NCBI GenBank assembly: GCA_964648005.1
Contig: CAZYKR010000214.1
Span: 1-7,790, forward strand
Length of the DNA stretch: 7,790 bases
Direction: 5' to 3'
DNA from: JAGQTE01 sp964648005
Lineage (GTDB): Bacteria; Actinomycetota; Acidimicrobiia; Acidimicrobiales; Acidimicrobilacustridaceae
A program made the translations under genes and the position numbers. Positions 6,512-7,790 of the stretch are shown piece by piece; positions within the stretch are counted from its first letter, which is position 1; the number at the start of each line of letters is the position of its first letter. The notes under the pieces were generated by a model, which searched no databases, had not been told where the DNA came from, and saw nothing but the letters and a program-made list of their open reading frames with translations.

Positions 6512-7381
6512 ATGCGGGTCATCGACACCATCGCCGAGTATCGGAGCCACCTCGACGCGCTCCGGGCCGCCGGCAGCACCATCGGTCTGGTCCCGACGAT
6601 GGGCTACCTCCACGACGGGCACGTCTCGTTGGTCGAGGCGTCCGTGGCCGCCGGCGACGCCACCGCCGTCACGATCTTCGTCAACCCGCTCCAGTTCGCC
6701 GCCGGTGAGGACCTGGCCAGCTACCCCCGCGACCTCGACCGGGACCTGGAGCTGTGCGAACGAGCGGGCGCCTCGACGGTGCTGGCACCCGACGTGACCG
6801 AGATGTACCCCCGCCCGTCGCTGACGACCGTGACCGTCGGCGAGCTGGGCGAGACCATGGAGGGCGCGTCGCGGCCGACGCACTTCGCCGGCGTGGCGAC
6901 CGTGGTCACGAAGCTCTTCGCCATGACCGGTGCGTGTCGGGCCTACTTCGGCGAGAAGGACTTCCAACAGCTCGCCATCGTCACGCGCCTCGCCGACGAC
7001 CTCAACCTGCCGGTCGAGGTCGTCGGCTGCCCGATCGTTCGGGAACCCGACGGCGTCGCCATGTCGAGCCGCAACGTGTACCTGACACCCGACGAGCGGG
7101 CAGCGGCACCGGCGCTGTACCGGGCGTTGCAGGCGGGTGCAGCAGTGATTGAGCAGGGCGAGCGGAGCCCCGACGTCGTGCGCGCCGCCATGGCGGCGAT
7201 CGTCGATGCCGAACCGCTGGCGGTGCTCGACTACGCCGAGGTGGTCGACCCCGAGACGATGCGCCCCCCCGAACTCCTGGTGCCGGGCGCCGCCGTCCGC
7301 CTGCTCGTCGCAGCGCAGCTGGGCATCCCGCGCCTGCTCGACAACCTCGGTGTGATCGTCCCGGCCCGACGCGCCGGCTGA
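6512..7381 (+). CDS. panC: pantothenate synthetase (pantoate-beta-alanine ligase)
   Basis: PanC condenses D-pantoate with beta-alanine using ATP, through a pantoyl-adenylate, to make pantothenate (vitamin B5, the coenzyme A precursor) in the cytoplasm. The 289-residue protein matches the family throughout: PTMGYLHDGHVSL (28-40) with the HxGH nucleotide motif H34/H37, IFVNPLQF (56-63) with Q62 at the pantoate site, YFGEKDFQQL (145-154), IVREPDGVAMSSRN (175-188) with the KMSKS-like MSSRN, and a C-terminal domain typical of the family. ATG 6512 gives the normal N-terminus; in-frame codons upstream overlap the DUF2520 gene. A run of seven C at 7264-7270 is read in frame as Arg-Pro-Pro. panB and panD are not in the window; they may lie elsewhere. 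Confidence 0.97.
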   Translation: MRVIDTIAEYRSHLDALRAAGSTIGLVPTMGYLHDGHVSLVEASVAAGDATAVTIFVNPLQFAAGEDLASYPRDLDRDLELCERAGASTVLAPDVTEMYPRPSLTTVTVGELGETMEGASRPTHFAGVATVVTKLFAMTGACRAYFGEKDFQQLAIVTRLADDLNLPVEVVGCPIVREPDGVAMSSRNVYLTPDERAAAPALYRALQAGAAVIEQGERSPDVVRAAMAAIVDAEPLAVLDYAEVVDPETMRPPELLVPGAAVRLLVAAQLGIPRLLDNLGVIVPARRAG

Positions 7382-7421
7382 CGACGATGCCGCACGGATC
7401 GGTTCGACGGTACGAGTGCCC

Positions 7422-7427
7422 TAGCAT
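7422..7427 (+). promoter_or_regulatory. -10 hexamer for the response regulator gene
   Basis: TAGCAT followed by GCG shares the TAGNNTGC pattern of ftsH and folE, but it lies 29 bases before the chosen start codon. It would therefore give a leader of about 20 bases rather than a leaderless message. No clear -35 element is visible at normal spacing. Confidence 0.45.
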
Positions 7428-7447
7428 GCGCGCCGCGATCGGATGAC

Positions 7448-7455
7448 GGGAGAGG
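7448..7455 (+). promoter_or_regulatory. ribosome binding site of the response regulator
   Basis: GGGAGAGG is a purine-rich Shine-Dalgarno-like stretch just before GTG 7457. It is the only strong one seen before a gene in this window, and it decides the start, because the nearby ATG at 7443 hits a stop after eight codons in its frame. The spacing to the GTG is somewhat short. Confidence 0.5.
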
Positions 7456-7456
7456 C

Positions 7457-7790
7457 GTGGCAGATCTGAGTGCGGGGGCGCAGGCACCGCTGCAGCTGTT
7501 GGGGGTCGAGGACGATCCCACCGATGCCACGTGGCTCGAGCTGATGCTGTCGAACGCCACCGTGTGCACGTACGAGCTGCAGATCGTGCCGACGATGGCC
7601 GACGCCCAGACCGCCCTGGCGTTCGGGACGTTCGACTGCGTCCTGCTCGATCTGTCGCTGCCCGACACCGATGGGATGGAGTCGGTCCGACGCGTGATCG
7701 ACGTGGCGCCTGCGGTACCGGTCGTGGTGTTCACCGGCACCAACGACCAGGAGCTGGGGCTGGAGGCCATCGAGGCCGGGGCCCAGGACT
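7457..7790 (+). CDS. response regulator receiver domain protein (3' end outside window)
   Basis: The first 111 residues form most of a CheY-like receiver domain, which takes a phosphoryl group from a sensor histidine kinase. Visible features are the acidic pocket VEDDP (17-21, with D19/D20), the phosphoacceptor D65 in VLLDLSLPDTDG (62-73), switch residue T93 in VVFTGT (90-95), and EAIEAGAQD (103-111). The conserved lysine expected shortly after would lie beyond the edge. EDDPTDA and LLDLSLPDTDGM resemble receivers that head multi-domain signalling proteins (histidine kinase, GGDEF/EAL or phosphatase outputs), but the output domain is not in the window. GTG 7457 is chosen for the GGGAGAGG stretch just upstream. 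A 75-base gap and its own promoter-like hexamer separate it from panC, so it is probably functionally unrelated to the biosynthetic genes. Confidence 0.93.
   Translation, partial: MADLSAGAQAPLQLLGVEDDPTDATWLELMLSNATVCTYELQIVPTMADAQTALAFGTFDCVLLDLSLPDTDGMESVRRVIDVAPAVPVVVFTGTNDQELGLEAIEAGAQD

Noticed and set aside
7264..7270. Run of seven C in panC as a possible frameshift
   Set aside because: The family motifs on both sides are in the same frame and the protein ends normally, so the run is read through without disruption.
7361..7377. CCGGC/GCCGG hairpin at the end of panC as a terminator
   Set aside because: Short stem, 7-base loop, inside the coding sequence and without a T-tract; expected by chance in this composition.

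Overview
The window is GC-rich, densely coded DNA with every gene on the + strand. The gene order tilS-hpt-ftsH-folE-folP-folB-folK is typical of actinobacteria. An extra small gene before folB, a Rossmann/DUF2520 gene and panC directly after folK, and repeated TAGNNT hexamers just ahead of start codons suggest a deep-branching actinobacterium, perhaps of the Acidimicrobiia. That placement is an inference from gene order and style, not from a search.

Layout. 1-354 is the 3' end of tilS (tRNA-Ile lysidine synthetase). 392-946 is hpt (purine salvage). 996-2810 is ftsH (membrane AAA+ zinc protease). 2861-3457 is folE and 3464-4315 is folP. 4374-4892 is a 172-residue protein of unknown function that looks like a dual-specificity/tyrosine phosphatase whose catalytic cysteine is replaced by glutamine. 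4900-5259 is folB, 5262-5711 folK, 5715-6500 a Rossmann-fold/DUF2520 protein, and 6512-7381 panC. 7457 to the window edge is the receiver domain of a response regulator cut off by the window. No gene-free stretch exceeds 300 bases; the longest gap is 75 bases (7382-7456). I see no RNA genes, insertion sequences or CRISPR arrays.

How the genes work together. FolE, FolB, FolK and FolP cover GTP to 7,8-dihydropteroate, except for dephosphorylation of dihydroneopterin triphosphate between FolE and FolB. The phosphatase-like gene sits immediately before folB, which makes it the most interesting object here. PanC joins pantoate to beta-alanine, and the DUF2520 dehydrogenase-like protein beside it may act in the same pantothenate pathway.

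Likely transcription units, from spacing and promoter-like hexamers, are hpt; ftsH; folE-folP; unknown-folB-folK-DUF2520; panC; and the response regulator. hpt, ftsH, folE and panC each carry a TANNNT hexamer ending 8-9 bases before the start codon, with no clear Shine-Dalgarno sequence, as expected for leaderless transcripts. The response regulator instead has a purine-rich ribosome binding site and a short leader.
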